Source: Leucobacter sp.
GTDB lineage: Bacteria > Actinomycetota > Actinomycetes > Actinomycetales > Microbacteriaceae
NCBI GenBank assembly: GCA_031178565.1
Contig: JAPSIU010000078.1
Coordinates: forward strand, 1-10,157
DNA: 10,157 nucleotides
Direction: 5' to 3'
A program made the position numbers and the translations under genes. The notes beneath the pieces are model-generated. The model saw nothing but the letters and a program-made list of their open reading frames with translations. It searched no databases and had not been told where the DNA came from. Shown here one piece after another: positions 1 to 5,421 of the stretch (the first letter of the stretch is position 1; every line of letters begins with the position of its first letter).

Positions 1-780
1 GGTCTCGCGGGAACGAAGTTCGTGGCCAAGCTGGCGTCGCAGCGCGCGAAACCCGACGGCATCCTCGAGATCCCTCCGGAGCGCACGCTCGACTTCCTGC
101 ACCCGCTGCCGATCGAGGCGATGTGGGGAGTCGGCAGGGCGACCTCGAGCGCCCTCAGATCCCGCGCGATCCACACAGTAGGGGACCTCGCGAGGGAGCC
201 GGTCGACTCGCTCCGGCGCATCGTCGGCAACGCGAACGCTCAGCGGCTCCACGCGCTCTCGCACGGCCGCGACGAGCGCAGCGTGGAGACGACGCGCATC
301 GAGAAGAGCATCGGCCACGAGGAGACCTTCGCCCGGGATGAGACCGACGAGGCCGTGCTCCGGCGCGAGCTGCTGCGGCTCTCCACGCGGACGGGCGAGC
401 GGTTGCGGGCGGCCGGGATCGAGGCGCGGACGGTCTCCATCAAGGTGCGGTGGGCGAACTTCGACACCGTGACGCGGTCGCGCACGCTGTCCGAGGCGAC
501 GAACGCGACGCACCGGCTCTACCGGACGGCGTGCGAGCTCCTCGAGGGGCTCGGCGTCGCCGGCCGCGCCGTGCGGCTCATCGGGGTGCGGGCCGAGCAT
601 CTCGCGTCGGAGGGCAGCGATGCCGCGGGACTGTGGAGCGACGACGAGGGATGGCGGGCGGTGGACCAGGCGGTGGACGAGGTGCGGGGCAGATTCGGCT
701 CGGCCGGGGTGACCCCGGCGAGTCTGCTCGCCGCACGGGAGGAGGTGGTCGATCCGCGCTCCCTCGAGCCTCCGGTCTGA
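1..780 (+). CDS. dinB: DNA polymerase IV (Y-family translesion polymerase), 3' part
   Basis: This is the C-terminal 259 codons of a Y-family DNA polymerase. The reading frame is open from base 1, so the start, the palm and most of the fingers lie outside the window. The fragment opens with GLAGTKFVAKLAS and AKPDG, the conserved end of the Pol IV palm (usual form G(V/I)AxxKFxAKxAS...AKPxG). Next come FLHPLPIEAMWGVGRAT and HTVGDLA, the helix-hairpin-helix thumb region. The little-finger (PAD) domain follows, with SIGHEETFARD and the VSIKVRWANFDTVTRSRTL strand pair. The last 40 or so residues are a variable tail and no beta-clamp box is obvious. Known role of the family: error-prone bypass synthesis at damaged templates, often under SOS control. 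Any LexA box would be upstream of the window. The gene converges with the DUF2017 gene, 54 bp away. An ImuB-like inactive homologue cannot be fully excluded because the catalytic carboxylates are not visible, but the preserved palm-end and little-finger motifs favour dinB. Confidence 0.9.
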   Translation, partial: GLAGTKFVAKLASQRAKPDGILEIPPERTLDFLHPLPIEAMWGVGRATSSALRSRAIHTVGDLAREPVDSLRRIVGNANAQRLHALSHGRDERSVETTRIEKSIGHEETFARDETDEAVLRRELLRLSTRTGERLRAAGIEARTVSIKVRWANFDTVTRSRTLSEATNATHRLYRTACELLEGLGVAGRAVRLIGVRAEHLASEGSDAAGLWSDDEGWRAVDQAVDEVRGRFGSAGVTPASLLAAREEVVDPRSLEPPV

Positions 781-783
781 GAT

Positions 784-807
784 CTCGGTCCGGGTCTCAG
801 GTCCGAG
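784..807. terminator. Weak hairpin between convergent dinB and DUF2017 genes
   Basis: An 8-bp inverted repeat pairs 784-791 (CTCGGTCC) with 800-807 (GGTCCGAG) around an 8-base loop, with one T-T mismatch. It fills most of the 54-bp gap between two convergent stop codons, where a bidirectional terminator would be expected. There is no U-tract on either side, so termination here is only a guess. Confidence 0.3.
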
Positions 808-834
808 GCGGCGGGCGTGCGGCGGAATCAGAGC

Positions 835-1461
835 CTAGCCCTGCGGTGTCTCCTCGCCATCTTCATCTTCATTCTCGTTCTCGGAGTCGTCCTCGTCCTC
901 GTTCGGCGAGGTCTGCATCATCATGAGCGCGGACTCCAGGATCGCGGCCAGCCAATCGAACACCAGGACGGTGCCGCGCGTCTCCTCGTCCTCCATCAGG
1001 CGCGCGTGATCCTCGGCGGTGTCGAGACCGATCCTGGCTGCGATCGCGAGGCGCAGAGCCGTGACGGTGCGCGCCCAGTTGGGCAGCGTGGCCTCTGAGA
1101 TGTCCACCTCGATAGCGGCGTCGTCGGGCATTCCCGCGCCGATGCCGAGCGCCGAGGTGACGTGCATCGCGTCCTGCAGCTTGCGGTTCAGGAGCCCCTG
1201 CTCCGTGACGCGCCGGAACTGAGCCGAGTCGTCGTCTTCGTCGTACGCATCGGGGAAGAGGCGAGCGAGCGCCGGATCCTCCGGCACCGTGTCCGATCCG
1301 CCGACCTCGAGGCTCGCGAAGAGCGGATCGGGATCGAGCGCCGTGCCGCTGTGGCTCTGCAGGAGATGGATGAGCTGCGTCACCAGCTGATCCAGCATGG
1401 CCGCCTCGTCTCGATCGAGAAGGAGTCGCAGGCCGCTGCCGGGGAGGGGGAGGAGCTTCAT
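835..1461 (-). CDS. DUF2017 family protein, ClpS-linked, with acidic C-terminus
   Basis: This 208-residue protein is assigned to the actinobacterial DUF2017 family mainly from its position directly after clpS and its overall make-up. Its function is not established. I chose the ATG at 1461 (MKLLPLPGSGLRLLLDRDEA) because it overlaps the clpS stop as ATGA, the usual sign of translational coupling. An in-frame start at 1491 would add 10 residues inside clpS. The middle is helical and Asp/Glu-rich, including DLDxxxxFASLEVGG-type spacing and PALARLFPDAYDEDDDSAQFR (family-like region, roughly residues 60-80). The final 25 residues are almost entirely acidic (NEDEDDSENENEDEDGEE), encoded by a low-complexity run at about 845-905. 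No membrane segment or signal peptide is seen. Because it is coupled to the N-degron adaptor ClpS, a role around Clp proteolysis is plausible but unproven. It is last in the operon and converges with dinB. Confidence 0.8.
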   Translation of the reverse strand: MKLLPLPGSGLRLLLDRDEAAMLDQLVTQLIHLLQSHSGTALDPDPLFASLEVGGSDTVPEDPALARLFPDAYDEDDDSAQFRRVTEQGLLNRKLQDAMHVTSALGIGAGMPDDAAIEVDISEATLPNWARTVTALRLAIAARIGLDTAEDHARLMEDEETRGTVLVFDWLAAILESALMMMQTSPNEDEDDSENENEDEDGEETPQG

Positions 1462-1757
1462 GCGGGATCCGCCTGACGTACCGTGGCCCACAGGCCGTAT
1501 CCGTGGAGTGCCTCGACGTGCATCTCCATCGCTTCACGACCACCCTCGGCAACCACCGCACTCCCCTCGTGATGCACGCGGAGCATCAGTTCCTCGGCGC
1601 GGTCGCGCTCGAAGCCGAAGTGGGTCTGGAAGACGTACGCGACGTACGACATGAGGTTCACGGGATCGTCCCACACGACGGTCTGCCAGGCGCGTTCGGC
1701 GACGGCCTGTTCGCTCTCGTGTCCCCGCGTATCGGCGTGAGACTGCGCCGCGGCCAT
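1458..1757 (-). CDS. clpS: ATP-dependent Clp protease adaptor ClpS
   Basis: ClpS is a small adaptor that binds the N-terminal domain of the ClpC/ClpA unfoldase and delivers proteins with destabilising N-terminal residues. The 99-residue protein shows the family core: WQTVVWDDPVNLMSYVAYV (the Asp-Asp-Pro-Val-Asn loop that lines the N-degron pocket), FGFERDRAEELMLRVHHEG (helix with the conserved His of the pocket), AVVAEGGREAMEMHVEALH and a terminal GLWATV. The first 20 or so residues are the usual disordered extension. The ATG at 1757 is preferred because it overlaps the metallopeptidase stop codon as TGATG and has a G-rich Shine-Dalgarno-like stretch (GGGTGGGG) just upstream. A GTG at 1766 would add three residues. 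Its own stop overlaps the DUF2017 start as ATGA, so three proteins are probably made from one coupled message. Confidence 0.93.
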   Translation of the reverse strand: MAAAQSHADTRGHESEQAVAERAWQTVVWDDPVNLMSYVAYVFQTHFGFERDRAEELMLRVHHEGSAVVAEGGREAMEMHVEALHGYGLWATVRQADPA

Positions 1758-2104
1758 CAACCCCACCCCAGTTCGTGGATGCGCTCCTCGGAGATGCCGT
1801 AGAAGTGGGCGATCTCGTGGACGAGCGTCACCCGGATCTCGTGCACGAGCTCCTCTAGGTCGGAGCAGTGGCGGAGCAGGTTCTCGCGGAAGAGGATGAT
1901 GCGATCGGGCTCCTCCCCGTAGCCGTAGACGTTGCGCTCGGCGAGGGAGAAGCCCTCGTAGACGCCCAGGATCTCGCTGCCGTCCTCGGGGCGATCCTCC
2001 ACCAGGAAGATGACGTTGTCGAGCTGTTCGAGCATGTCGTCGTGCAGCGAATCCAGTCCGTCCGAGACCAGGGACTCGAAGTCCTCGTGAGACATCTCCA
2101 ACAT
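1757..2104 (-). CDS. Small zincin-like metallopeptidase family protein (HExxH)
   Basis: This 115-residue protein belongs to the minimal zincin-type family often annotated 'metallopeptidase family protein' (Pfam Zincin_1/DUF1025, from memory). The zinc-binding signature HEIAH is at residues 96-100, followed by FYGISEERIHELGWG, which ends the protein. Before it comes the typical RIILFRENLLRHCSDLEELVHEIRVTL block, whose basic/hydrophobic helix precedes the active-site helix. An acidic N-terminal helix (MSHEDFESLVSDGLDSL) opens the protein. The physiological substrate of this family is unknown, and there is no signal peptide, so it should be cytoplasmic. The ATG at 2104 is preceded by AGGGTGA at a workable ribosome-binding distance. 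The same bases contain TAGGGT six bases before the ATG, which could also be a -10 box of a leaderless transcript. It is first in the coupled trio, its stop forming TGATG with the clpS start. Confidence 0.87.
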   Translation of the reverse strand: MLEMSHEDFESLVSDGLDSLHDDMLEQLDNVIFLVEDRPEDGSEILGVYEGFSLAERNVYGYGEEPDRIILFRENLLRHCSDLEELVHEIRVTLVHEIAHFYGISEERIHELGWG

Positions 2105-2187
2105 GCTTTCACCCTACCGGGATCGGCCCGGAGTGGAAGGGATGCGGAGTGAATCCGGAGATGTCATTTCGGGCTCCGAAGATACGC

Positions 2188-2193
2188 TATGAT
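2188..2193 (+). promoter_or_regulatory. Candidate -10 element of the tRNA-His promoter
   Basis: TATGAT lies 42 bases before the tRNA and matches a sigma-70/SigA -10 box in five of six positions. No convincing -35 hexamer sits 16-19 bases upstream (best candidates are around TCATTTC at 2164-2170), so only the -10 is proposed. Confidence 0.4.
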
Positions 2194-2235
2194 CGTAGGG
2201 TTGCTTCGATGGCCAAGGCGATTGCGGCACGCATG

Positions 2236-2311
2236 GTGGGCGTAGCTCAGTTGGTAGAGCACCGGCTTGTGGTGCCGGTGGCCGCGGGTTCAAGTCCCGT
2301 CGTCCACCCCA
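2236..2311 (+). tRNA. tRNA-His, anticodon GTG
   Basis: The cloverleaf can be drawn by hand. The acceptor stem GTGGGCG (2236-2242) pairs with CGTCCAC (2301-2307). The D arm uses GCTC/GAGC (2245-2248 and 2257-2260). The anticodon stem CCGGC/GCCGG (2262-2266 and 2274-2278) holds the 7-base loop TTGTGGT with GTG at 2269-2271. The T arm is GCGGG/CCCGT around TTCAAGT (2284-2300). CCA is encoded at 2309-2311. The identity elements agree with the anticodon: the base before the acceptor stem is G (2235) and the discriminator is C (2308), giving the G-1:C73 pair that histidyl-tRNA synthetase requires and that bacteria encode in the gene. Confidence 0.97.
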
Positions 2312-2315
2312 GGAG

Positions 2316-2355
2316 AATCGGCCCCGACGTTCGAGTCGGGGCCGATTTTGTTTTT
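2316..2355 (+). terminator. Rho-independent terminator of tRNA-His
   Basis: A perfect 13-bp stem, AATCGGCCCCGAC (2316-2328) with GTCGGGGCCGATT (2335-2347), closes a 6-base loop and is followed by TTGTTTTT (2348-2355). It starts five bases after the encoded CCA. The U-tract is on the plus strand only, so it ends tRNA transcription. Confidence 0.95.
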
Positions 2356-2560
2356 CTGAAGTGCCGGGTCAGGGGTGCGATGGTGATTCGCATGCGCGGG
2401 GCAGGGTTGGCACGCACTTCTCGGGTGTTCTTTGCGAAGACCTTAGGAGCAGAGCGGCCGGTAAGTGACGGAGCACCATCATCGGCGTGTCCTGCTCATG
2501 CTTCAATGTTCACTGAGCTGCCCTGCAAACGCTCGCTGTATCAATGTCGGTGGCGCGACC

Positions 2561-2566
2561 TACGCT
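2561..2566 (+). promoter_or_regulatory. Candidate -10 element giving a leaderless NYN transcript
   Basis: TACGCT (TANNNT type) ends seven bases before the ATG at 2574, which would place the transcription start at or next to that ATG. There is no Shine-Dalgarno sequence in front of the ATG, which fits a leaderless mRNA, common in Actinobacteria. No good -35 is seen. The 218 bases from the tRNA terminator to this gene otherwise show nothing I can name. Confidence 0.35.
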
Positions 2567-2573
2567 TCTCTTC

Positions 2574-3308
2574 ATGAAGGTCGGCGTCTATATCGATGGT
2601 TACAACCTCTACTACGGAGGTCGTGGCGCCTGCGGCCGCTCCACGCACGGTTGGCGTTGGCTCGATCTTTGGGGTCTTGCTCGTGATCTCGTCGCTGAGC
2701 ACTCGCACTGGGATGATGCTGAGATCGGAAGGGTTATCTACTGCACCGCGCGAATCAGCGGCGCGAGCAACCCGACCGGCCAACGGGAGCAGGACGTCTA
2801 TCTCAGAGCCTTGGAGCACTCCAGATCGGCGTCCACCGTCAGCTATGGCAACTACGTCACCCGAGTCGCGACCGCCCCACTGGCGACAGCCGGACGCAAC
2901 GGAAAGCCGGTGATCTCCCGTCCTCAATGACCGCTGATGGTGCAGGACGGCGCGGAGAACGATGTTCCCGATGCGCGCTTCATGGCCTCGGTCGCGCGGC
3001 GTGAAGAGAAGGGCTCCGATGTCAACGTCGCCTCCCACCTATTGATCGATGTGCTCACCGGAGTAATCGACGCTGCGGTCGTGATCTCGAACGACAGCGA
3101 TCTCGCATTCCCGGTCAGCTTCGTGAGGGATCGTGTGCCGGTCGGCCTGATCAATCCGACCAAAGGCTACCGTGCTGGGAAGCTCGCGGGCCACCCCTCG
3201 GATGGAGTCGGCAACCACTGGTGGTATCAGCTGCAGCCAACCGACTGGTATGAGCATCAGCTGCTGTCGATGATTGGCGCTCGCATCTCGAAGCCATCGG
3301 AGTGGTGA
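2574..3308 (+). pseudogene. NYN-domain (PIN-like nuclease) protein gene interrupted by one in-frame TGA
   Basis: Both halves sit in the same frame and together form a full-length 244-position NYN (LabA/DUF88-type) protein. The single TGA at 2928-2930 is codon 119. The N-terminal half starts MKVGVYIDGYNLYYGG, carrying the first metal-binding Asp (D8) and the N11 of the IDGxN motif, and continues with VIYCTARISGASNP and QREQDVYLRAL. The C-terminal half carries PLMVQDG, REEKGSDVN (residues 144-151) and VVISNDSDLAFP with D174 and D176, the remaining acidic positions expected of the fold, then NHWWYQL and a normal end (SKPSEW). From memory, homologues read RPxWP(I/V)MV at the break, so TGA most likely replaces a TGG Trp codon by one base. 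NYN proteins are RNase-like, but the target is unknown. An upstream in-frame ATG at 2544 would add 10 residues. The GC content looks lower than in its neighbours. If translation stops at TGA, the 118-residue product lacks half the active site. Confidence 0.85.
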
Positions 3309-3333
3309 TTTCTGCTAGACTGGGCTTACACCA

Positions 3334-3360
3334 CCCGGCCCCTCAGGGGCCGGGTTTTTC
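3334..3360 (+). terminator. Rho-independent terminator after the NYN gene
   Basis: CCCGGCCCC (3334-3342) and GGGGCCGGG (3346-3354) form a perfect 9-bp GC stem around TCA, followed by TTTTTC and a further T-rich run (TTCTTCT). It lies 25 bases after the NYN stop codon and points in the same direction. A TAGACT hexamer at 3316-3321, in front of the hairpin, resembles an actinobacterial -10 box, but no -35 is visible. Confidence 0.93.
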
Positions 3361-3384
3361 TTCTTCTGAGTCAGATACATCGAG

Positions 3385-3400
3385 AGTTCTCACGAGAACT
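3385..3400. repeat. 16-bp near-perfect palindrome in the NYN/ThiF intergenic region
   Basis: AGTTCTC and GAGAACT flank AC (3385-3400). The arms are perfectly complementary, but a 2-base centre is too tight for a stable hairpin, so a dimeric protein-binding site is the more natural reading. It lies between two gene 3' ends (NYN on plus, ThiF-like on minus), where no promoter is expected. It does not match the actinobacterial LexA consensus. The remaining bases of the 210-base gap (3309-3518) hold the terminator and nothing else I can support. Confidence 0.45.
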
Positions 3401-3518
3401 GACCACTCGCCAATCAGGCGGATAGAGTCCTGCACTGCAATGATTCCCGCACCCGTAGGTTCCCCGACTCCAGCGCTCAACCAGCGTTTTCGTCCGACGG
3501 GGGAAATTGCTGAACGTG

Positions 3519-4469
3519 CTACGCAGTGACCCCAGTAGATCGGCCGGCGATGTCACTTGCCGTGTAGCTGGCGAGCGGGTTGAGCCCGAGTCGTTGCCGG
3601 CCGGCGGCGAGGAGAAGGTGGCGCAGACGGGTGCGCTTGCCGGCCCTCAGGACGCGGGTGCGCAACCGGTACGCGTCGGTGTAGGCGACGCGGGGAGCCC
3701 AGACGGGAGCACGGCGGTGGTTGGCCACGCCGGCCGTCAGGTGCAGGAACGCCTGAGTGCTGCCGATGGCGGACGCGAGGTCGACCCCGACCGAGACGGA
3801 GGGGAGCGGTGCGGGCGGCGCGCCCTGTTCTCCGAGTACGGAGCGCAGCGAGCGCAGGTCGGTGTAGGCGGGGATGTAGGGCAGGCATCGGGCCAGGTCG
3901 ACGCCGGCGTCCGCGATCTCATCCAGCGGCGTCTCGGGGGAGAACCCCATGAACCGCTCGAAGGTCCACGGTGACGCGGGGGAGAACGATGTGACCTGGG
4001 CGGCGAACCCCACGTTCATGACGAGAAGATCGGGAATGCCCTGGGCCCGGGCTCGCCTCGCGACGAGCGTGCCGATCTCGGGCCTCGTGAGCTCGGACTC
4101 GTCGAGCACCAGCGAGGATCCGTGCATGAACTGCTCGACGTTGTCCACGGTGACGCCGTCGGGGAAGATCTCGACCGAGGCCTCGGGGTTCACGTCGAGC
4201 ACGCGCTCTCGGAAGATCTCGGCCTTGTTCCGACCGAACGACGACGCTGTCGCACCCTCGACGCGGTTGACGTTCTCCGGTTCGAACGCCTCGGGGTCGG
4301 CGATGCTGAACCGCGCGACCCCCATCCTCGCGAGTTTGAGACCCAGCTGAAAGCCGTCACCGCCGACGCCTGCAATCGCGACCCTCGAAGCCATGAGAGC
4401 CCGCTGCTCGTCCTCGCTCCAGAAGCCGTAGTTGCGGGAGAACTCCGCCGAGGAGATCGTTCGGGACAT
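3519..4469 (-). CDS. ThiF/MoeB/E1-like adenylyltransferase
   Basis: This 316-residue protein has the E1-like Rossmann fold that adenylates a carboxyl group with ATP. Visible motifs: AIAGVGGDGF with the GxGGxG nucleotide loop at residues 34-39; RFSIADPEAFEPENVNR with D58 and the N/R of the ATP-contacting motif (66-69); K82 in GRNKAEIF; and VLDESE with D123 where the Mg-binding Asp is expected. The C-terminal part (PVWAPRVAYTDAYRLRTRV, basic tail) resembles, from memory, ThiF proteins such as the N-terminal half of MoeY. There is one Cys only (C195) and no CxxC zinc pairs, so a thioester-forming MoeB/ThiF role with zinc is doubtful. No ThiS/MoaD-like partner is seen nearby. The ATG at 4469 was chosen because it forms TGATG with the stop of the upstream acyltransferase gene; 102 further upstream codons in frame only shadow that gene. 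Co-translation suggests the two enzymes act in one pathway. The substrate is unknown. Confidence 0.85.
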   Translation of the reverse strand: MSRTISSAEFSRNYGFWSEDEQRALMASRVAIAGVGGDGFQLGLKLARMGVARFSIADPEAFEPENVNRVEGATASSFGRNKAEIFRERVLDVNPEASVEIFPDGVTVDNVEQFMHGSSLVLDESELTRPEIGTLVARRARAQGIPDLLVMNVGFAAQVTSFSPASPWTFERFMGFSPETPLDEIADAGVDLARCLPYIPAYTDLRSLRSVLGEQGAPPAPLPSVSVGVDLASAIGSTQAFLHLTAGVANHRRAPVWAPRVAYTDAYRLRTRVLRAGKRTRLRHLLLAAGRQRLGLNPLASYTASDIAGRSTGVTA

Positions 4470-5239
4470 CAGGACGTCCGCTCGCTGAAGGACCGCTTCA
4501 GCACGCGCCCGGTGTACGTCATCGCGGGCTCCGCGGCCCGGTAGCGGTCGATGCAGCCGCCGTTGCGCATGTCGACCCGCGCGGCGGACGCCGGGATGTC
4601 GATCTCGATCGGCACGTTGTAGTCGAGGTAGTGCTCGATGTACCGCTCCTCTCCGATGCGCTCGATCGCGATGGTTCCCTGGAGGTGCCGTTCGAGCCAC
4701 GGCTCGATGATCGCGAAGGTGCGCCCCAGCTCGTGATTGGCGATGTACGCGAGCATGAGCGCGAAGAGATGCCACTGCACCAGGTCCTGCAGCGCTGCGC
4801 TCTCGTGGCGCGCGATCACACGGGAGACCTCGACGCAGCCGACGTCGAGGTCTCCCGGAGCGAAGGCGTCGGGGCAGAACTCCTCGACGGGGAGCGGGCC
4901 GCCGTCTCCTCGCAGGATGAGCCGGGATACGCCGACGACGCGCACCCCCGACTCGTGGTTCTCGAAGATCGCGAACGTGATCGACCGTGCGTCGTCGGCG
5001 TCGCGATCCGTTCCGTCGTCCTGGAGCTCGCTCGCGGCGAGCTGACCGGTCTGGTCGACGTAGACCTTCCTGCGCAGATGGAAATGGGCGGCGTACTCGG
5101 CGTCGAGACCGGGTATCGCGAATCCGTTGACGGCGAGCATTCCGCCCGCAAGCCGAGCCGTCGAGTTCTCGACGAACAGATCGGAGGCGACCACGGGGAT
5201 CACATCGTGATTCGAGACCGTGCGGTCAATACGGGACAA
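4469..5239 (-). CDS. LuxI/FeeM-like N-acyltransferase (autoinducer-synthase-type GNAT fold)
   Basis: This 256-residue protein resembles acyl-homoserine-lactone synthases and N-acyl amino acid synthases, which join an acyl group from acyl-ACP or acyl-CoA to an amine. Matching points, in order: HFHLRRKVYVDQ (55-63; LuxI-type RxxVFV, here with R56/R57 and Tyr for Phe); an acidic stretch DDGTDRDADDARS (74-86), where LuxI proteins have their conserved Asp pair; VVGVSRLIL (101-109) for the GxxRLxP strand; LPVEEFCPDAF (116-126); and CVEVSRVIA (135-143), matching the diagnostic E-x-S-R. The conserved LuxI Trp after the first motif is not evident. No signal peptide or membrane segment. The start is TTG at 5239, supported by a perfect AGGAGG nine bases upstream. 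The stop overlaps the ThiF-like start. Alternatives are a FeeM-like amino acid acylase or a related GNAT with another amine acceptor. Family-fold confidence is good, product identity unknown. Confidence 0.75.
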   Translation of the reverse strand: MSRIDRTVSNHDVIPVVASDLFVENSTARLAGGMLAVNGFAIPGLDAEYAAHFHLRRKVYVDQTGQLAASELQDDGTDRDADDARSITFAIFENHESGVRVVGVSRLILRGDGGPLPVEEFCPDAFAPGDLDVGCVEVSRVIARHESAALQDLVQWHLFALMLAYIANHELGRTFAIIEPWLERHLQGTIAIERIGEERYIEHYLDYNVPIEIDIPASAARVDMRNGGCIDRYRAAEPAMTYTGRVLKRSFSERTS

Positions 5240-5248
5240 TGCCGCGGT

Positions 5249-5254
5249 CCTCCT
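5249..5254 (-). promoter_or_regulatory. Ribosome binding site deciding a TTG start
   Basis: On the minus strand this reads AGGAGG, nine bases before the TTG at 5239. No in-frame ATG exists nearby and the next candidate, a GTG at 5203, has no comparable site, so this element fixes the start of the acyltransferase gene. Confidence 0.75.
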
Positions 5255-5377
5255 GGGTGCTGCACGGCTTCGACGGCCATGGACGGTTCATGAATCCCCG
5301 GGCTGTGGGCTCGAACGACTCTCGGAAATGCCATTCTTCCCTATCAGGCCCTCGACTCGATACAGCATCCGACTCGG

Positions 5378-5398
5378 AGTTGATAACATGTGTCAACT
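5378..5398. promoter_or_regulatory. Candidate TetR-type operator in the divergent intergenic region
   Basis: AGTTGA (5378-5383) and TCAACT (5393-5398) are perfect 6-base inverted arms around a 9-base AT-rich centre that contains ACATGT. Its size (21 bp) suits a TetR-family dimer. It lies about 24 bases before the proposed GTG of the TetR-like gene and about 140 bases before the acyltransferase start. The right arm also contains a perfect TTGACA on the minus strand (5396-5391), so a repressor bound here could cover a leftward -35 box. The best matching -10 (TCGGAT, 18 bp away) is poor. I saw no second copy in the window. Confidence 0.5.
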
Positions 5399-5421
5399 GC
5401 GGAGTCGCGATCGGGGGGACT

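Noticed and set aside
2544..2573. Upstream ATG (2544) as start of the NYN gene
   Set aside because: Family proteins start at the MKVGVYIDGYN-type motif and the added 10 residues fit no family pattern. The -10 at 2561 would also lie inside the coding region.
2149..2577. Plus-strand open frame across the tRNA-His and its terminator
   Set aside because: It translates straight through a tRNA and a rho-independent terminator and has no recognisable domain.
2236..3310. Integrative element at the tRNA-His 3' end
   Set aside because: No integrase gene and no second copy of the tRNA 3' end were found in the window. The NYN gene alone is not evidence of an integrated element.
3316..3360. Tiny non-coding RNA from TAGACT to the terminator
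   Set aside because: The -10-like hexamer has no -35 and the product would be only about 30 bases. It is more simply explained as spacer before the NYN terminator.
4470..4775. N-terminal extension of the ThiF-like frame upstream of 4469
   Set aside because: These codons overlap the acyltransferase gene in another frame and read as Arg/His-rich shadow. The TGATG overlap marks the real start.
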